This document shows, piece after piece, positions 1 through 9,612 of a stretch of 64,000 nucleotides of DNA. The stretch covers positions 10,001 to 74,000 of the forward strand of contig WBZZ01000538.1 in the NCBI GenBank assembly GCA_019918135.1, given 5' to 3'. Each line of letters opens with the position of its first letter. Position 1 is the first letter of the stretch. Origin of the DNA: Paulinella micropora. Taxonomy: Eukaryota > Cercozoa > Imbricatea > Euglyphida > Paulinellidae. A program made the position numbers and the translations under genes. Under the pieces are notes generated by a model. That model saw only the letters and a program-made list of their open reading frames with translations. It did no database searches and was not told the origin of the DNA.

Positions 1-47
1 GTTGACGAAATCAGAAGCTCCTTTTTTCTGACATTAGTCGATATCTC

Positions 48-75
<28 letters not shown>
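1..75. repeat. Direct repeat, copy 1, running into a TCTA microsatellite
   Basis: The first 47 or so bases (gttgacgaaatcagaagctc and on) plus the start of a TATC array recur almost exactly at 714-785. The repeat lies in intronic or upstream sequence of the host gene that begins at 231. It may be a local segmental duplication or a short interspersed repeat; I recognise no family. Confidence 0.8.
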
Positions 76-128
<53 letters not shown>

Positions 129-230
129 TCTATCTCTCTTTCTACATACCTACCTACCCACATACCCACCTATCTACCTACCTACCTACCTACCTACCTA
201 CCTACCTATCTATCCATCTATCTATCTCAG
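44..230. repeat. (TCTA)n / (TCTG)n / (CTAC)n microsatellite
   Basis: Nearly uninterrupted tetranucleotide array that changes from TCTA to TCTG to CTAC. It ends in a pyrimidine-rich tract and CAG directly before the first host exon, so it may serve as the polypyrimidine tract of that splice acceptor. Confidence 0.95.
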
Positions 231-364
231 GCTCGTCTGGTTGAATTACGAAGTCCTCTTCACCAACCCGCGACAGCAGCTGCTGGAAATCCTTGACGCG
301 CATGCCACCGACAACACACAGCTCGTGTTCAGCAGAGACCAGCACGGCAAAATCATGACAGGTC

Positions 365-410
<46 letters not shown>

Positions 411-1406
411 GAAATAGCGACGGGAAGCACAACCTGTTCCCTCAGGGTGCCCTTTCTCGCTTGTTGAGCCCGGAATAAAACCCACAGTGCTCTGTCGGTT
501 TATACTAGACTGTCGAACAGTCTCGAAACTCCATCTGCTTACTGGGCCCTCTGTAATGGAGGTGGGAGCTCGTTCTGCAAGGGGCGCTTATGGAACGAGC
601 CCTGGCCCCGCCTGGTACTAGGGAGCTTTGGTATCGCCTGTATCAGTCCCTTCCGTGCAAACATCACGGCTTAGCTGGGCATCGGGTTAATACTTTATTC
701 ACAGACTTCCTTGGTTGACGAAATCAGAAGCTCCTTTTTTCTGACATTAGTCGATATCTCATCTATCTATCTATCTATCTATCTGTCCTGCACCTAAGCT
801 CTTTCAAATATTTTCTGCCACCCTACTTTTCCGCCACTTTGACTGTGGACACTCGTTTTTTTACCGCAAAAATGACTTTCTATGAAAGTTGGGCCATGAG
901 AAAAAAAAGAAAAAATCCTCAGCGAAAATTCCCGATTTTTGCGGGTGGCCGAAAGCCTTTTTTGAGCTTTTTCAACAAATCACCGCCTTTTGCGATCGAT
1001 TTGTTGGTGGCCGAAATCAATAGGAAAACCTTGGGGGGGGGGGCGGGGGGTAATGAATGTGACCGCACATATCGAGAGAATTTTGCGAAAAATTTTAATT
1101 GCGGCTACTTTCCGGGAAACGACCGCAAAATACCGCGAAATTTGGGCTGAAATGCGGTGACGTTTGCTAGTCTTGGTTGCAAGAGGGTGTGTGTGTGTGT
1201 GTGTATGTTTTTTTGTTTTTTTTTTTTGTTTTTTTTTTTTTGTTTTTTTTGTTGTTTTTTTTTTGTTTTTTTTTGTTTTTGTTTTTGTTTTGTTTTTGTT
1301 TTTGGTGTGTTGTTGTGATGTGCTGTTTGTTAGGATTGCTTGCTGTGCGCGTGTCTGAGCGGTCCAAGGAGCTGCTGAAAGACTGGAAGAAGCTGCTGGT
1401 ATCTAC

Positions 1407-1438
<32 letters not shown>

Positions 1439-2652
1439 ATCTATCTATCTATATCTATCTATCTATCTATCTATCTATCTAATTATCTATCTATCTATCT
1501 ATCTATCGCCGGCTCTGCCCATGCAGTGGATGTATATATCTTCGGATATGCAGCGCTGGTAGACCAAACATGAACCCATCTATCTATCCAGAACCTGTAC
1601 CACTGGTGTGTATGTATGTACGTATGTACGAATGAGTTTATGTTATGTTATGTTATGTTATGTTATGTTATGTTATGTCATGTTATGTCATGTTATGTCA
1701 TGTTACGTTATGTTATGTTATGTCATGTTATGTTATGTTATGTTATGTTATGTTATGTTATGTTGTGTCATGTTATATCATTTTATGTTAACCTACCTAC
1801 CTACCTACCTACCTACCTATCAATCAATCATTCTATCTACCTGTCCAATAGCGAAGTCAGCGGCGCGCACTGCCTACCTACCTACCTACCTACCTACCTA
1901 TCTACCTACCTACCTACCTACCAATCATTCTACCTACATATCTGTTATTTCCTAGGAGGCTTCGCCCGACGGCGACGTGTCGGACCTTTTTGAAGAAGCT
2001 ATCAACCAAGCGGACATCACTGCCGTTCTCTCCTCCAGGGAAATCCTGTCGTTTGCCAGCAGGCAGCTGCGCAACCAGCCGCAGTACCCGTTGGCGGACC
2101 TGCCTGGGGAGGTCAAGTGGCAGGACGGAGACCTGGCCGTGTGGATCAAAGGCTGCCTGCCCATCTCCCGTAACACACACACACACACACACACACTCTC
2201 TTTCTTTCTCTCTTTCTTTCTCTCTTTCTTTCTCTCTCTCTCTCTCTCTCTCTCTCCCTCTCTCTCTCGTTTGCTCGCTCGCTCGCTTTCTTTATCTGTC
2301 TCTTGTTCAAGATTTGAGATGCAAAAACGCTGAGCACCTTATTCGAAAGCTCTTGTCGTGAGCTTCTAAGCGGTGTCTTCAGAGCTATCGTAGCTTACTG
2401 TGAAGCGAGAAAGCTGAGGTGAAGGTTGGACGATGTTTCCACTTGCATGTGGTTTTCTGATAGGGAATGACGAAGCCGCCTGCAACGGCGTGGCGACCAA
2501 CTACTGGCACCACTTCCGAGTGGAGTTGGAGAGCTTCCACCGCGAGTCGCAGCAGCGCGAGGGGGTCGAGCCCTTCGACATGGCTGAGGCGGACGCCAAG
2601 AACTGGCTGCTCGCGTTCCCTGCCGACCAGTGCGGGATTCCGTCGGGAAAAA
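231..2652 (+). CDS. Host gene, partial: GT34-like (GMA12/MNN10 type) glycosyltransferase, four exons seen
   Basis: Exons are proposed at 231-361, 1334-1398, 1956-2169 and 2464-2652. All are bordered by AG and GT, and their phases chain without a stop (the first exon ends with one base and the second supplies two; the third ends with one and the fourth supplies two). The first exon reads [12 protein letters not shown], followed by a [13 protein letters not shown] stretch, and the third reads [13 protein letters not shown]. This is the layout of GT-A transferases of the galactosyl transferase GMA12/MNN10 kind, where a WxDxDxLxxNP metal site is followed near the C-terminus by a GDFxxHxxGC segment. 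Here N-Y-E replaces the usual D-x-D, so metal binding may differ or activity may be lost. The introns are almost pure microsatellite plus a hairpin repeat. Both ends of the gene are missing; downstream exons may have been displaced by the LTR insertion at 2842. The family call is inference from motif order. A different nucleotide-sugar transferase family is possible. Confidence 0.5.
364..411. repeat. (CTAT)n microsatellite
   Basis: Pure tetranucleotide array immediately after the first host exon's donor site. Confidence 0.95.
412..713. other. Intronic sequence, no gene seen
   Basis: About 300 bases of mixed, moderately GC-rich sequence inside the first intron, between microsatellites. It has no open frame of note and no tRNA-like arms I could fold. 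It lies directly before the second copy of the 1-75 repeat, so it could be part of an interspersed repeat. Confidence 0.5.
714..785. repeat. Direct repeat, copy 2
   Basis: Near-exact second copy of positions 1-75, again ending in a TCTA array. The two copies are 713 bases apart in the same orientation. Confidence 0.8.
786..1333. other. Intronic sequence with a G run and a long T/G-rich tract
   Basis: No exon is supported here. The stretch 840-1160 repeats short motifs such as CCGCAAAA and GGTGGCCGAAA and contains a run of G around 1030-1047. Positions 1186-1320 are a (TG)n followed by long T runs broken by single G, which acts as the pyrimidine tract before the exon at 1334. An open frame crosses 839-1150 but its composition follows the repeats, so I do not call it a gene. 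Confidence 0.6.
1404..1507. repeat. (TATC)n microsatellite
   Basis: Tetranucleotide array starting just after the donor site of the 1334-1398 exon. Confidence 0.95.
1636..1945. repeat. (TTATG)n pentamer array followed by (CTAC)n
   Basis: About 150 bases of TTATG/TCATG pentamers, then two CTAC blocks separated by a short unique piece around 1835-1873. All lie in the intron before the exon at 1956. Open frames across this array are artefacts of the repeat. Confidence 0.95.
2172..2290. repeat. (AC)n, (CTTT)n and (CT)n microsatellites
   Basis: Dinucleotide AC run followed by CTTT/CT arrays, directly after the donor site at 2170. It abuts copy 1 of the hairpin repeat and may have replaced that repeat's left arm. 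Confidence 0.95.
2296..2456. repeat. Hairpin (MITE-like) repeat, copy 1, left arm eroded
   Basis: The central part (from TTTGAGATGC to the TCGTAGCTTACTGTGA stretch) aligns with 2740-2838. The right part (GAGAAAGCTGAGGTGAAGG and on) is the reverse complement of 2686-2739. So this is a diverged, partly truncated copy of the same inverted-repeat element found at 2679-2841 plus 17559-17615. It lies in the intron between the exons at 1956 and 2464. Confidence 0.6.
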
Positions 2653-2678
2653 GTCAGTGATGACGAATTGAATGCGTA

Positions 2679-2841
2679 GATATTACTGTGGACATTCAAG
2701 TGGCAAAACATTCAAACTTTGACCTCATCTTTCTCAATCGATATTTGAGATACGGAAATGCAGCGCACACCGTTGGAAAGCCCTTGTCCTAAGCTTTCCA
2801 ATGCTGTTTTCAGATTTGTCGTATCACTTAGATTGATGGAG
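2679..2841. repeat. Hairpin (MITE-like) repeat, copy 2, left half
   Basis: The left arm (GATATTACTGTGGACATTC, 2679-2739) is the reverse complement of 17562-17615 with scattered differences. The middle (2740-2841) matches copy 1 at 2296-2405. The LTR element at 2842-17558 splits this repeat in two. No transposase is present, so it is a non-autonomous element. The arms are about 50 bases. Confidence 0.65.
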
Positions 2842-2999
2842 TGTTACGATAGTAGGATATTTAATAAACAGATAACTGTTACTAACGATATGAAGACTGA
2901 GGAATACCTAAAGTAGGGACTCCGTAATCTCCAGACCAAGGATTAACCGACAGACCGGAACGATCAGTATTGCCATTATATACCGGGTGGGCCGGCATA
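2842..2999 (-). repeat. 3' LTR of LTR element 1
   Basis: Matches 17401-17558 at all but two of 158 positions. On the element's strand it begins TATGCCGGCC, holds a TATATAATGG box about 15 bases in, and ends CGTAACA. It is clearly related to the LTR at 47591-47748. Confidence 0.95.
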
Positions 3000-3016
3000 A
3001 TCCCTTCTCCCCCCCG
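3000..3016 (-). other. Polypurine tract of LTR element 1
   Basis: On the - strand this reads GGGGGGAGAAGGGAT and directly precedes the 3' LTR, as expected for the plus-strand primer of an LTR element. LTR element 2 has the matching GGGGAGAGGGGAT just before 47591. Confidence 0.8.
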
Positions 3017-3549
3017 AGCGCGCTCGCCAGTATGCGCTCGAAGAGTCGAATTTACGCCCCCGCCTACCAACCTCGGGATAAAATGCAAATACGAACCTGA
3101 GTGACGGTTGACGCCGTACCCGTATTAACAAATCAAACAAAATTGTAGGTTGTGCCACACGCCAACACTTACATTATGTAAAATTTTAGTTAATTTCCCG
3201 TTAACATATGCGCCCTTCGTCGCCTGTTGAATCTGCTTCCGCCACCGCACGCCTGAAAATGCACCCCCCCCTCCGTTGAGACCACAACGGAAGTTGCCCT
3301 TTATCTTCCATTCCTTGTAACCGGCCCCTAGTCACTCAATGTCCCCCCGATCTAGTGTCGGTCTATATTAATATTATCCTGGGCGAGTCTTCCCTTCCCG
3401 CTCAGAGTCCGCGACTCCGTTGAATCCGCCGATCCAATGCTTCCCCAGCCGTGCAATCGTTCGATCGATATCCATATGTTGTTGCCGCTCCTCGTGCTCC
3501 GAGGCTGAAACAGCCGCCGTCTGGGTCCAGCCGCATCCAACATGTTGGA

Positions 3550-3702
3550 GCCGCCCCCGTCTCGGTCACGCCGAATCCCCCTCGTCGAAGCCGCCCCTGT
3601 CTCGGTCACGCCGAATCCCCCTTGTTGAAGCCGCCCCCGTCTCGGTCACGCCGAATTCCACTTGTTGAAGCCGCCCACGTCTCGGTCACGCCGAATCCCA
3701 CT
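3550..3702. repeat. 40-bp tandem repeat, four copies
   Basis: Units start at 3550, 3590, 3630 and 3670, each beginning GCCGCCC and containing GTCTCGGTCACGCCGAAT. They lie in the 3' non-coding region of LTR element 1. Confidence 0.95.
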
Positions 3703-4815
3703 GTAACTCGAACTGCTACTTCGAGCTTTTAATAGCCTCATAGTGCCCTCTCGGTGCGCTGTAGTCCCTGTCGCCCAGCCCAGAGGTAACGTAGGCAGGG
3801 AAAGGCTCCCCCGGACCTTGCTATCCCCACCAAGGCCCCTCCGGCATTGAAACGCCATGCTTGAAACGAACCTGAGTGCTAACACGAATGATATACACAC
3901 CCCCTCATCTATTCATCACTCCATCCTTTCTCCCCCCAAAAAGGTCCATGTCCCTTTTGATCACCTTCGCAGCCCCTTCTGAAAGATGTTTGCACTCCTG
4001 TGCCCCCCCCCCCCCCCCCCCCCTCACCCGAGTGTCAGAGTTGCCGCTTGACAGTTGTCCCTTTTCTCTTTCTTCTCTTCATTTTTCTTTTTCATCTTTC
4101 TCATTTCTTCCCCGCGCCCCCTCCCCTTTCACTATCCTATCCTCTGACTATATCATCCACCCCCTTCCCCCCCCCCCTGCTATCATATCCATCCTATTGG
4201 CTATCCCTATTTGTTATCCCCTGTCTTCCTCGCCCCCGCTATTCTACCCCTCTCTATCTAAACTGGATTAGTCAATATGCATTATTCCCCCGTTCAACCC
4301 GTATGTCTCTTGTATCCGCGGGAATAAAAGAATATATAAAGTTCAATATCATCGCTCGTCACAGAGCGGAAAGAAAAAATAAAGTCATGTGTAGATCCTC
4401 TGACTTACTACAACTGTAAATTTAAAGGTGCCAGTCCGCTTCCCAGTTTCCCCCATGAGCCTGTCAGGCATAAGACATGTATGTCATTCATTTCCCGATA
4501 CATCCGCTATGCCCGATATGTCACTTTGATGTTTCCCCCGTCACACCGTAAAGTCACATGATGTTATATATTCCTATACCCGTAAGCCCGAAGGATATAA
4601 TAATCTTCCCGTATTTGTCTGTATAACCCGCGTCGTCACAATGTGTACCTCGTCGGTATAAAATGCATGTCGCATGCCCGTCACAGTACCTGTGAAAGTA
4701 AAAATATACCGCCCCCCCTCCCTCATCTTCGTTCATCTTCGAACTCGTAAGTCATTCGTATTCTCATCACCCCCTTATGAAGTCCCGCAATGCATTTATA
4801 CCGTTATCACCCTCT

Positions 4816-5009
4816 CATATACCCGCAAGTCATATAAGCCGCTATCAACCATTAGCAAGTCATATAAGCCGCCATCACCCATCATATACCCGCAAGTCAT
4901 ATAAGCCGCTATCACCCATCATATACCCGCAAGTCATGTAAGCCGCTATCACCCATCATATACCCTCAAGTCATATAAGCCGCTATCACCCATCATATGC
5001 CCGCAATTC
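4816..5009. repeat. 37-bp tandem repeat, about five copies
   Basis: The unit reads CATATAAGCCGCTATCACCC and continues CATCATATACCCGCAAGT. Clear units start at 4861, 4898, 4935 and 4972, with a shortened one at 4831. They lie in the 3' non-coding region of LTR element 1. Confidence 0.95.
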
Positions 5010-5134
5010 GGTAGTACCGTCATCACCCCGTGATATGCCCGCTGTTCGTATTCTTCTCATCTCGTCATCTCTCATCTTCTTTCTTATTCTTCATCTTTCT
5101 CCATTCCTGTGCTATCCTCTCACTCGTCACCCAT

Positions 5135-5503
5135 TCATCGCCCCCTCCCTCGTTGTGCTCGTCCTCTTGCCCGATTCATCCGTCCACCCGTCGTAGGCCG
5201 CTTCTTGCCTCTTGATCCAACCGCTGCCGGTGGAGCGCCGATAATATCGAAAGGCAATCCCTCCGCATCTATCTCATCCCAAATCTGTGGCGGTATCCGC
5301 CTCTCTTCCGTGAGGTCGAACGGCACATTCAGCACCAACCGCGGTCTCGTCTGGATGGTGTATGGGATATGATCCTCGTCGTCCAACTTGATAGTGGCAT
5401 CCCACGTTTCCCGCTTCTTCCCCGCCTTTTCCAGAAAAACCGGATTGAACCGCCGCATCTTTTCCTCCGCTACCTCGTCATTACTCCTCCAAAACTGCAT
5501 CAC
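5135..5503 (-). CDS. LTR element 1: C-terminal extension frame of pol
   Basis: Begins MQFWRS and contains KRETWDATIKLDDEDH and PFDLTEER. The same module follows the integrase in LTR element 2 (within 44935-45528), so it is a conserved part of this lineage rather than random sequence. Its function is not known to me. It is part of a broken element. Confidence 0.6.
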   Translation of the reverse strand: MMQFWRSNDEVAEEKMRRFNPVFLEKAGKKRETWDATIKLDDEDHIPYTIQTRPRLVLNVPFDLTEERRIPPQIWDEIDAEGLPFDIIGAPPAAVGSRGKKRPTTGGRMNRARGRAQRGRGR

Positions 5504-5525
5504 CGGCGTTATGCCCTTCCCCGCC

Positions 5526-6263
5526 TTATGTCGTGACGTCTCCCCCCTGACTTAGAACCGTCATAACATAAAAGTCGTCAAGTGTGTCATCGCTCACCTC
5601 TTTCGCCGCCGGCACCATCAAATAGAACTTGCCCGTCTTCCATTTAATCCTATCAATCTCCGCCGCATTTTCCACCCACCGGCCTCGCTTGTTTTTGATC
5701 CCCACGTGCCCTTCCGGTGCCTCTGACCTCGATGGCCTCCCTATACCTTGCTTGTCTTGACCCCCTTGTGCTCCCACGCCTTTCCCCTCTGCTTCCCCCT
5801 CCCTGCCTTGTATTCCTCCCTCTTCCCGTTTATTGTCCTCCTCTCTCCGCTTTTCCTCATCCCTCTTCTGTCTCTGTGAAACCCTCTCAGGTGAACCCGT
5901 CTCCAATTCCTCTATTGCGTCTTGCAATCTTTTCGTCTCCTCCGCATCCTGTTCAAACGTCACCTCCTCCCTCAGCCTCGCAATCTCCTCCGCCCTCTGC
6001 GTCTGTGTCAACAACGGCCGTGGGTTTCCAAATTGATCCGCCGTCCGCTCCAAGGCATCCTGCTCCGTTTCGTAATCCAACAAGTAAGGCGAGAACTTGA
6101 CCAATCGCCGAACGTGGACTATGATCTGTTCCTTTTTCGTCCGCTGGTGTCTGATCTTATAATTGTAGGCCGCGGTTTGTTTCATAATCTGATACGGACC
6201 CTGCCATTTCTCATAGAGCTTTGTTGAGACCCCCACTGGAACGTTTGGGCAGTATAGCAGCAC
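5526..6263 (-). CDS. LTR element 1: integrase C-terminal region
   Basis: Starts with a YEKWQGPYQI segment that resembles the GPY/F module at the C-terminus of Ty3-type integrases. A charged linker follows, then a conserved KFYLMVPAAKEVSDDTLDDF segment that is also present in LTR element 2. It lies directly downstream of the integrase core and is part of a broken element. Confidence 0.75.
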   Translation of the reverse strand: MLLYCPNVPVGVSTKLYEKWQGPYQIMKQTAAYNYKIRHQRTKKEQIIVHVRRLVKFSPYLLDYETEQDALERTADQFGNPRPLLTQTQRAEEIARLREEVTFEQDAEETKRLQDAIEELETGSPERVSQRQKRDEEKRREEDNKREEGGIQGREGEAEGKGVGAQGGQDKQGIGRPSRSEAPEGHVGIKNKRGRWVENAAEIDRIKWKTGKFYLMVPAAKEVSDDTLDDFYVMTVLSQGGDVTT

Positions 6264-8170
6264 TGTATCCCCTCCCGGAATTCCACGTGTTTATATTTAT
6301 GTTGGCCCTTCTCGTCCTCCGTGCGCATTGCCGCCTCCCGATGCTTAGTCACAATTTGTTCCGCTTCCGCTAGGGCCCGTAATCTCACTGTCATCAGCTC
6401 CAACGGCTGATACAATGCCTTGTGTTGCATCACGTCCTGTGGAGTAGTTAAGACCTTGCCAAACACCATCTGATGTAGGCACAGTCTAGCCCTGCCCCCC
6501 AAAGACGAAGAACCCAGATTGTTCACCGCAAAGTTAAACGCTTGCAATGCCTCTGGCCATTTGGTTTGTCCGTTCTGACAATAGATCTTCAAAGACGCCT
6601 TCAGCGTACGATGCATCCTCTCTGTCTTCCCGTTGGCCATCGGGTTGTATGCCGTAGCATAATTCCATCTAAACCCGTAGTATGCACTGAGCTCGTTCGA
6701 CACCCCATTGATAAAGGAGCTTCCTCTGTCCGATATGATCTTCCTGGGTATCCCGATCCGGCTGAATACGTAGTCAATCAGTGCTTTGGCCGTCGTCTCC
6801 TTGGTGTCGTCAGCCATGGGAACCGCAATCACGTAGTTAGAGGCCCGATCAATAATCGTGAGGATATACTTGTATCGACCCTCCCCCGCTTCCGGTAAAG
6901 GCCCGACGTAATCGATGTGAATCGTGTCAAATATATCCCGTGTTATGTCATACTGCCCCAGTAGCCCCTTGTTCGCGTCGTAGACCGTCTTCGCCCTCTG
7001 GCATGGCCCACATCCCGAAATGAAACTCCTGATGTCCTTATCCATCGTGTCCCAATAGAACCGTCGAGTCATAGACCACCTCATCCTATCCAGCCCTGGG
7101 TGACTCTGTAAAGTGCAGTTGTGTGCCCCTATCAGAATCGCGTACCGTAACGCTGCCGGCACCCATACCACCCACCGTTCCGGATCGTCCTTGTTCTTGG
7201 CCCCGCTCCCGAAATACCAAATTAGCCCGTCCGAGTAAGTGTACCTCTCCTTCCGCCACTTTATGTCCCCGTCCGCCGAAATCCCCGTCGGGTTCTCCTG
7301 GAGTGCAATAAACCTCTTCCACTCCTCACTGTCTCTCGTGAGCTTGCGGAACATGTCCACCGACGCAAACTTGATCTCCGTCTTGTTTTCCAACTCCAAG
7401 GATACCCGGCTTGGGTGTGTGTCCCTCAACATGAGTTCCGGCTTCGCCTCCGTCTGACCCGCCGCCGCTTCCGCCTTCGTCGGAATCATAATGTTCCCCA
7501 CCATGGGCATGGTTCGCCACGGAAAAGGTTTCAAATCCCCCACCTCATCCTCCGTCAGCTCCCCCTGTACCGCCTCCTTCCACATCTCTTCCTCATATCC
7601 CTCTCGCGCGTCCTCCAACCAGTGTTCTTCGCAACAATCCACCGACTGTGCGTGGGCCGCTTCGTAAAACCGCACATCCTCCCTCTGCGCCTCTTTCCTA
7701 TTCCTATGCATTTCCGCTACCTCCGTCACATACTCCATACCGTTGATGGGTTTCCAGTCGTCGAAATTCGCCCTCTGCTCCTCCTCTTCCAAATCCATCT
7801 TTCCCAAGACCGTTAAAACCGCTGCGGCCGTCTTGAAGTGAAACCGCGTCAGGTTCATGACACTCTTATTCTCCGCGTCGTATACCGGTTTCAGTGCGAA
7901 GACACCATGACTCTGCTGTTGCGCCCGTGTATCCTTGTCGTCCGCCACCGCCGCCTCCTTCTTTTTCTTCGCGTTGTCGTCCTCCGGCGCACCCCCAGCC
8001 CTTGACTGGTAGTCCGCACGATAGTTCTCCTTACCCGATATGAATTCAATCGTGAAGTCATATTCGGATAGCTCCAACTGCCATCTTGCCAACCTGCCCG
8101 TGTGATCCTGCGACATCAACAATGTAGGTTGTTGTGATCCGACCGCACCGTCGTCCCCTTTGCCCCCCAC
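6182..8170 (-). CDS. LTR element 1: RNase H end, connector and integrase core
   Basis: The N-terminal part shows the end of RNase H and a connection domain of about 300 residues. Then comes the HHCC-type zinc finger (HPGLDRMRWSMTRRFYW, CGPCQRAK) and the retroviral integrase core with HIDYVGP, ISDRGSSF and NGKTERMH, giving the D, D and E of the catalytic triad. The corresponding part of LTR element 2 is closely similar. The integrase joins element DNA to chromosomal DNA in the nucleus. It is part of a broken element. Confidence 0.9.
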   Translation of the reverse strand: MGGKGDDGAVGSQQPTLLMSQDHTGRLARWQLELSEYDFTIEFISGKENYRADYQSRAGGAPEDDNAKKKKEAAVADDKDTRAQQQSHGVFALKPVYDAENKSVMNLTRFHFKTAAAVLTVLGKMDLEEEEQRANFDDWKPINGMEYVTEVAEMHRNRKEAQREDVRFYEAAHAQSVDCCEEHWLEDAREGYEEEMWKEAVQGELTEDEVGDLKPFPWRTMPMVGNIMIPTKAEAAAGQTEAKPELMLRDTHPSRVSLELENKTEIKFASVDMFRKLTRDSEEWKRFIALQENPTGISADGDIKWRKERYTYSDGLIWYFGSGAKNKDDPERWVVWVPAALRYAILIGAHNCTLQSHPGLDRMRWSMTRRFYWDTMDKDIRSFISGCGPCQRAKTVYDANKGLLGQYDITRDIFDTIHIDYVGPLPEAGEGRYKYILTIIDRASNYVIAVPMADDTKETTAKALIDYVFSRIGIPRKIISDRGSSFINGVSNELSAYYGFRWNYATAYNPMANGKTERMHRTLKASLKIYCQNGQTKWPEALQAFNFAVNNLGSSSLGGRARLCLHQMVFGKVLTTPQDVMQHKALYQPLELMTVRLRALAEAEQIVTKHREAAMRTEDEKGQHKYKHVEFREGIQCCYTAQTFQWGSQQSSMRNGRVRIRL

Positions 8171-8715
8171 AGATAGCCACGTAGTTTCTTGAAACCCCAG
8201 TCTATGGCCAATGCCTCTCTCTGCCGCGTGCAGTATTGTTGTTTTGCCCGTGTCATTCGCCGACTCGGAATCATCACCGGCCTCAAACGCCCCTCGTCAT
8301 CCCTCTGTTGCAGAACCCCTCCTATCGCATATGCCGATGCATCCGTGTCGAGTATGAAACTCCTGTTGAAATTGGGAAGCTGTAAAACCGTACACCCTTC
8401 GCTCCATGGGTCCATCAAGATGTGTGTCCTTAGTGTTTCAACCGCCTTGTGAACCGCTGGTGGCCACGTACTCCCCGCACCGCACTTGCCCTCTTTCATG
8501 AACAACCGTATTGGTTCCGCGATTTTTGTGAATCCCGGTATGAATTCACTATAGTATTGCGCCAAGGACAAAGCAATGTAAATCGGATCTCGTCGCAGGA
8601 AGAGGCATAGCCGCAAGCGCTTCTCGCTTCTTCCTCGCAATCGAACACGCCCCGTTCTCGATGTCGTACCCCAGATACTGTATCCGCTTCTGTAAGAAGT
8701 GACACTTCTTAGCAT
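8116..8715 (-). CDS. LTR element 1: RNase H region
   Basis: Contains FILDTDASAYAIGGVLQQ and a YCTRQREALA segment, the usual start and middle of Ty3-type RNase H, which degrades the RNA strand of the RNA-DNA hybrid. It lies between the reverse transcriptase and integrase parts, and its C-terminal DHNNL box is near 8120. It is part of a broken element. Confidence 0.85.
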   Translation of the reverse strand: MLRSVTSYRSGYSIWGTTSRTGRVRLRGRSEKRLRLCLFLRRDPIYIALSLAQYYSEFIPGFTKIAEPIRLFMKEGKCGAGSTWPPAVHKAVETLRTHILMDPWSEGCTVLQLPNFNRSFILDTDASAYAIGGVLQQRDDEGRLRPVMIPSRRMTRAKQQYCTRQREALAIDWGFKKLRGYLWGAKGTTVRSDHNNLHC

Positions 8716-8878
8716 TCAACCGGAATCCGAACGCCTTGACCCGTCTCATGATGTCCCGCAAATGTTGTATGTGTTCCTCTACCGAATTTGAGAAAATGAC
8801 CACATCATCCAAATACGCGAAGGCGTATCCCGTCGTATCCCGTACTCTCCGCAAATTCCGCGTCTCGGAAATTCGCAC
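8549..8878 (-). CDS. LTR element 1: reverse transcriptase palm/thumb part
   Basis: Contains FAYLDDVVIFS, the YxDD catalytic box of reverse transcriptase, followed by a HLRDIMRRVKAFGFRLNAKK segment typical of the Ty3 group. It is part of a broken element. Confidence 0.9.
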   Translation of the reverse strand: MRISETRNLRRVRDTTGYAFAYLDDVVIFSNSVEEHIQHLRDIMRRVKAFGFRLNAKKCHFLQKRIQYLGYDIENGACSIARKKREALAAMPLPATRSDLHCFVLGAIL

Positions 8879-9030
8879 CCAGCATCTTCGTCATCGCCTG
8901 CTGAAATATGCCCGGTGCCACCTTTAACCCCATCGGCAGAACCTTCCACACGTAGGTTGTCATCCCCGCCATGAATGCCGTTAGGTAGCGGCTTTCCTTC
9001 GCTAACGGGATCTGCCAGAATCCTTCAAAC

Positions 9031-9612
9031 CTAACGTCGAGTTTTCGCCTTCTGCAACACCTCTATCCCCCTTCTCACGTCCGGCACCGGCGTCTCTATC
9101 TTCTTGATGATTTCGTTTATCCTCCAATAGTTGATACACATCCGCAACGTTCCGTCTGGTTTCGGCGCCATGCGTACCGGAGACGCATACTCCGATAGCC
9201 GCGCCTCGATCAATCCCTTTTCCAAAAGTTCCGCCGTCATCTCCCTGGCAATCCGATCCTCATGCGAAGGCCGTCCTATCCCCGGTACCTCTTGCCCCAT
9301 CTCTCGTTCGAAAACCGCCACGTGGCTTGTCACCGAACCTCCCTCCAAAGGGCCGAAAGCTTGGATGTTGTCTTCCATGACCCCCACAGCCGCCGCCTTT
9401 TCCTCTGAAGTGCCCTCCCATGTCTTCGACTGTTCCTGTAACGCCTGTCTCGCCTTATCCGTCTCCTCCTTGATCTGCTCCTCTGTCGCTTGCCCCTGTA
9501 TGTCATCCACCGCTATCTCTGCTCTATCGCCGTCTAAACCCTCCCTCGACCGATATAAAGTTGGTGTCTTCCGCTCTTGATCCGCGAATCTTGCCAGTTG
9601 GTCCATCATCAT
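9031..9612 (-). CDS. LTR element 1: start of reverse transcriptase
   Basis: The C-terminal half reads ASPVRMAPKPDGTLRMCIN and then PVPDV, which are the first fingers/palm boxes of Ty3-type reverse transcriptase. The N-terminal half is an acidic linker. It is part of a broken element. Confidence 0.85.
   Translation of the reverse strand: MMMDQLARFADQERKTPTLYRSREGLDGDRAEIAVDDIQGQATEEQIKEETDKARQALQEQSKTWEGTSEEKAAAVGVMEDNIQAFGPLEGGSVTSHVAVFEREMGQEVPGIGRPSHEDRIAREMTAELLEKGLIEARLSEYASPVRMAPKPDGTLRMCINYWRINEIIKKIETPVPDVRRGIEVLQKAKTRR

Larger units (their letters stand above)
3017..5134 (-). other. 3' non-coding region of LTR element 1
   Basis: About 2.1 kb between the last coding frame and the polypurine tract, rich in C and T on the + strand. 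It holds two tandem arrays, listed separately, and a poly-C run near 4005-4023. No gene is supported. The frames seen in it follow low-complexity sequence. Confidence 0.7.

Noticed and set aside
1164-1482. Open frames over T-rich and TCTA sequence
   Set aside because: Their translations are runs of Phe, Val, Leu, Ser, Ile and Tyr set by the microsatellites. Only the 1334-1398 piece behaves like an exon.
1608-1993. Open frames rich in CYVML repeats
   Set aside because: Direct product of the TTATG pentamer array, with no coding signal.
4816-5009. CRISPR-like array of 37-bp repeats
   Set aside because: The units are joined head to tail without unique spacers and lie in the non-coding end of an LTR element in a eukaryote.
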